DNA of 64,000 nt from Lycocorax pyrrhopterus obiensis (Eukaryota > Chordata > Aves > Passeriformes > Paradisaeidae). Positions within the stretch are counted from its first letter, which is position 1. Each line of letters starts with the position of its first letter. The notes under the pieces were generated by a model. It did no database searches and was not told the origin of the DNA. It was given only the letters and a program-made list of their open reading frames with translations. Below, piece by piece: positions 63,751-64,000 of this stretch. The translations under genes were made by a program, and so were the position numbers. The stretch is from contig JACSVZ010000008.1 in assembly GCA_014706295.1 (NCBI GenBank), positions 15,650,159-15,714,158 on the forward strand. The letters run 5' to 3'.

Positions 63751-64000
63751 TACTTACTGCCACACAGAACATGCAGCTTTGATGAGGACTATCCTGCCCT
63801 TTTTGCTACTACTTTATGTGAATTACGGGTTTGATTTTTATAGCCATTTTGTAACAGCTAAAACTTTAGAATAGACATAATTATTCCTGCTGGAACAACA
63901 ACAACAAAACACCTGATCTCAAAACAGCCAACACAAGCTGTGCACATAAACCTGCATTTTCATCAGCAGAACATCACCTGTGCCAGCAGGATTTATGACA

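Larger units (their letters stand above)
60542..64000 (-). other. ZSWIM8: ZSWIM8 intron 1 (part)
   Basis: At least 3.46 kb, AT-rich. No frame here resembles the ZSWIM8 N-terminus and there is no GC-rich promoter-like region, so exon 1 must lie beyond 64000. A diverged tandem duplication sits at 62118-62175 and a possible old CR1 remnant at about 63655-63750. Confidence 0.8.

Noticed and set aside
60542..64000. ZSWIM8 exon 1 or promoter
   Set aside because: No frame resembles the expected N-terminus and the stretch is AT-rich, so exon 1 must be beyond the window.

Overview
The window is nuclear DNA from a bird. Coding sequence is broken into short exons with GT-AG introns. The only recognisable transposons are fragments of CR1, the LINE family typical of bird genomes. 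The two genes and their tail-to-tail order match the conserved vertebrate pair NDST2/ZSWIM8 (human 10q22). I could not identify the species.

Layout. Positions 1-19489 carry the 3' part of NDST2 on the plus strand. Twelve coding exons give the last 548 residues (about 336-883): the end of the N-deacetylase domain and the whole sulfotransferase domain. The 5' part lies left of the window. Positions 19490 to about 21190 are the likely NDST2 3'UTR. About 21.2-24.3 kb has no gene I can support, and about 24.3-27.3 kb probably holds the ZSWIM8 3'UTR. From 27301 to 60541 lie 25 coding exons of ZSWIM8 on the minus strand. Their phases agree throughout and they encode about 1763 residues, including the SWIM zinc finger. 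Only coding exon 1 (about 69 residues in mammals) is missing, and it should lie beyond 64000; 60542-64000 is part of intron 1. Neither promoter is in the window.

Functions. NDST2 is a Golgi enzyme that N-deacetylates and N-sulfates heparan sulfate and heparin. ZSWIM8 is the substrate receptor of a cullin-RING ubiquitin ligase that destroys Argonaute in target-directed microRNA degradation. The proteins are not known to act together; they share only a 7.8-kb gap between convergent stop codons.

The most notable local feature is a CR1 fragment in ZSWIM8 intron 17. Its ORF2 C-terminal remnant lies in one uninterrupted frame with ZSWIM8 exon 17, so a retained intron would give a truncated ZSWIM8 with a CR1-derived tail. 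I found no wholly new system. The remaining findings are small: hairpins, tandem duplications, a weak splice donor and 3'UTR motifs.
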